Source of the DNA: Flavisolibacter sp.
GTDB taxonomy: Bacteria; Bacteroidota; Bacteroidia; Chitinophagales; Chitinophagaceae
Direction of reading: 5' to 3'
DNA: 34,154 nucleotides
Assembly: GCA_028288675.1 (NCBI GenBank)
Contig: JAQBNG010000013.1
Coordinates: 1-34,154, forward strand
The position numbers and the translations under genes were made by a program. Below the pieces are notes generated by a model. It was given only the letters and a program-made list of their open reading frames with translations, was not told the DNA's origin and made no database searches. Shown here in pieces: positions 32,261-34,154 of this stretch. The stretch's first letter is position 1, and the number at the start of each line of letters is the position of its first letter.

Positions 32261-34154
32261 ATGAAAAAGAATAAAATTATTATCTATATGGCAATCATTG
32301 CCTTTGTAATGATTGCTCCTTCCTGCAAAAAAACTTTCCTAGATGAAAATCTTACAACAGCAAGAAGTTTGGAATTTTATAAAACCGATGCGGGTATTCA
32401 ATCACTGGTAACGGGCACCTATCATCACGTGTTTAATGCACAGTTTAACGGCGAATTTGCGTATGCCAACATGGCTTATGGTACAGATGAATTTCATGTA
32501 GGAGGCGACAACTCAAACATAGCATTCACTTCTTATGGTAATGGACTAGCTTCTATTATTGCTGCTGTTAATGGTAACACGGTTACTGCCAATGCGCAGT
32601 GGGATAACTTATACATAGGAATAGGCTATGCAAACCTGGTAATTGAAAATGCAATTGCAAGCGCTTCCACTGCTGATGCTATTAAGAAAACTGCATTGGG
32701 CGAAGGATATTTTTTTCGTGCATTTAGTTATTTAAGATTAGTAAGCCAGTATGGAGCTGTTCCTTTAAAAATTGCTTCAAGTACCAGTGTTGAATTAGAG
32801 TTTACCCGTGCTGAGCCTAAGGCTGTGTTCACACAAATTATTGCTGATTTTACACAGGCTTATAACCTTTTAGGGAATACAGGGGCACCGGCGAAAATAA
32901 CTAAGGATGCTGCTGCGCATTACTTGGCTAAAGCATATTTATCCCGTGCCAGTGAAATTAACGATTCATGGAATTCTGCTACCAAGGCTGCCGACCTTGC
33001 TGCTATAACGCCTTTGTGTGATGCTGTTATTGCGGCCCATCCATTGGCGCCAAATTTTGGTGATTTATGGAGATACACAGCCGCTGACGGTGCAAACGAA
33101 AGACTTAGCGAGATAATTTTATCTGCTCAGTTTACTACCGATGCGTCTGCCACCGGAGTTAATCAACAGCACCTTTATTACGGAGGCCGCTACGATGACC
33201 TACCTCAGATGCAACGGGACCTTAGTGGTAACAGGCCGTTTAGCCGGTTAGCTACTAATTATTTTATGTATCGGGTGTATGATTTAGTAAATGATTCTAG
33301 ATTTTGGAAAAGTTTCAGAACCAAGTATTTGGTAAATAGAGCTGCAGCCCCTTATGTTAATGGGGACGTCGGTGTAATGTATGTAATCAATCAGCCAGGA
33401 GATACGAGGTTTCCTTCTTACAAGGTACTAAATACAGTTCCGTATGCAAGAACAAACAGACCAATAGCAAGCGTTTATGTGGCATACCCTAACGGTACAA
33501 CCTCTGATGGTGCACTGTTTGCCGATGTTCGTTTTCCATCCTTAAGTAAATTTTTTGACGGTTCCCGTGTAGGTGGTTTTAATGATATAGACGGACTTCG
33601 TGATGTTACTTTAGCCCGTAGTGCCGAAACTTATTTAATTGCTGCCGAAGCGAAAATACGTCTTGCGGCTATGGGTACCGGTGCCTACTCTGATGCTTTG
33701 CCTTATATTAACCCGGTAAGGGCAAGAGGGCAATACCAGGCTGGTGAAAATCGGACAGCCTACTATGATGGTGGCGGTGCCAGTAATGCAACCTTACAAG
33801 CAGGATTACCTTTTTCTTACATGGCTGAGAATTCTTATGCCGAATCTAATAACCTTAGTTTAGTAGCACCTCCTTCAACAGCTACAACCTTGACTGTCTC
33901 AGGCATTGCTTCATTGCCTGCAAATGACGAGTACATTATTACGAGATTAGGGTATAGCACCGCTTACGATAGAATGATGTGTTTTTTATTGAATGAGCGA
34001 TCAAGAGAACTGGCCGGCGAATACTTACGTTGGCAGGATTTGTCCCGTACTAAAACACTGGTGGCAAGGGCTAAAGCATTTAATCCTGATGCAGCACCCA
34101 ACATTAAAGACCATCATTTGCTGCGGCCGATACCACAAACTTTCCTTGATGGAA
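32261..34154 (+). CDS. SusD/RagB-like lipoprotein (SusD3), truncated by window end
   Basis: The frame from the ATG at 32261 stays open to the last base, giving 631 visible residues. The N-terminus MKKNKIIIYMAIIAFVMIAP leads to lipobox PSC (Cys22) and KKTFLDENLTTARS. SusD features are GEGYFFRAFSYLRLVSQYGAVPL, SAETYLIAAEAKIRL near the middle, and the C-terminal MMCFLLNERSRELAGEYLRW. The final visible residues HHLLRPIPQTFLDG resemble the last helix-strand region of long SusD proteins, so probably only some 10-25 residues lie beyond the window. It should be the surface partner of SusC3. The TPR core is interrupted by long insertions (for example residues 330-440), as in the large SusD subgroup. 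Confidence 0.93.
   Translation, partial: MKKNKIIIYMAIIAFVMIAPSCKKTFLDENLTTARSLEFYKTDAGIQSLVTGTYHHVFNAQFNGEFAYANMAYGTDEFHVGGDNSNIAFTSYGNGLASIIAAVNGNTVTANAQWDNLYIGIGYANLVIENAIASASTADAIKKTALGEGYFFRAFSYLRLVSQYGAVPLKIASSTSVELEFTRAEPKAVFTQIIADFTQAYNLLGNTGAPAKITKDAAAHYLAKAYLSRASEINDSWNSATKAADLAAITPLCDAVIAAHPLAPNFGDLWRYTAADGANERLSEIILSAQFTTDASATGVNQQHLYYGGRYDDLPQMQRDLSGNRPFSRLATNYFMYRVYDLVNDSRFWKSFRTKYLVNRAAAPYVNGDVGVMYVINQPGDTRFPSYKVLNTVPYARTNRPIASVYVAYPNGTTSDGALFADVRFPSLSKFFDGSRVGGFNDIDGLRDVTLARSAETYLIAAEAKIRLAAMGTGAYSDALPYINPVRARGQYQAGENRTAYYDGGGASNATLQAGLPFSYMAENSYAESNNLSLVAPPSTATTLTVSGIASLPANDEYIITRLGYSTAYDRMMCFLLNERSRELAGEYLRWQDLSRTKTLVARAKAFNPDAAPNIKDHHLLRPIPQTFLDG

Noticed and set aside
1-34154. 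CRISPR arrays, tRNA genes, insertion sequences or integrase/attachment sites
   Set aside because: No regularly spaced repeats, cloverleaf-like segments, transposase-like frames or paired terminal repeats were seen.

Overview
The window looks like a chromosomal segment of a Bacteroidota bacterium, most probably a soil or plant-associated Chitinophagaceae relative. This is inferred from three SusC/SusD pairs, lipoproteins whose mature ends begin Cys-Lys-Lys, AT-rich leaders without consistent Shine-Dalgarno sequences, and -7-like boxes of the TAnnTTTG type. Almost all of it is polysaccharide utilisation locus (PUL) material. There are no tRNA or rRNA genes, insertion sequences or CRISPR arrays.

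Layout. (1) 1-3901: the 3' part of an FGGY sugar kinase (rhamnulokinase-like), then a GH105 unsaturated uronyl hydrolase lipoprotein and an unrecognised secreted protein. (2) 4307-6739: a GH31 glycosidase. (3) 7382-22994: a seven-gene co-directional block of FAS1 lipoprotein, SusC, SusD, FAS1 lipoprotein, FAS1 lipoprotein, SusC, SusD, closed by a clear intrinsic terminator at 23027. (4) 23217-24713 (minus): a predicted secreted SGNH esterase fused to a NodB/CE4-type deacetylase, preceded by a 45-codon signal-peptide ORF that looks like a gene remnant. (5) 25252-28227: a large GH2 glycosidase. (6) 29127-34154: a third SusC and a SusD cut by the window end.

How they fit together (inference): the SusC/D pairs would bind and import oligosaccharides, with FAS1 lipoproteins as probable accessory surface binding proteins. 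Esterase/deacetylase, GH2 and GH31 would strip acetyl groups and sugars. GH105 would cleave the unsaturated uronic acid left by a polysaccharide lyase, and the kinase would feed released rhamnose (or a related sugar) into metabolism. Rhamnogalacturonan-like pectin is the best single guess; gellan-like or ulvan-like glycans are alternatives. No lyase, endo-hydrolase or regulator gene is visible.

The most interesting non-coding signal is a shared promoter element. Two direct copies of CAGGAT(or C) phased by 10 bp, or one copy, sit 26-27 bp (second copy to box) upstream of a TAnnTTAG-like box in the clearest cases. It occurs before each transcription unit (around 1241, 4254, 7098, 24951 on the minus strand, 24988, 29058). 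In four of the six the start codon lies 61-69 bp from the first (or implied first) repeat. This would make the whole window one regulon.
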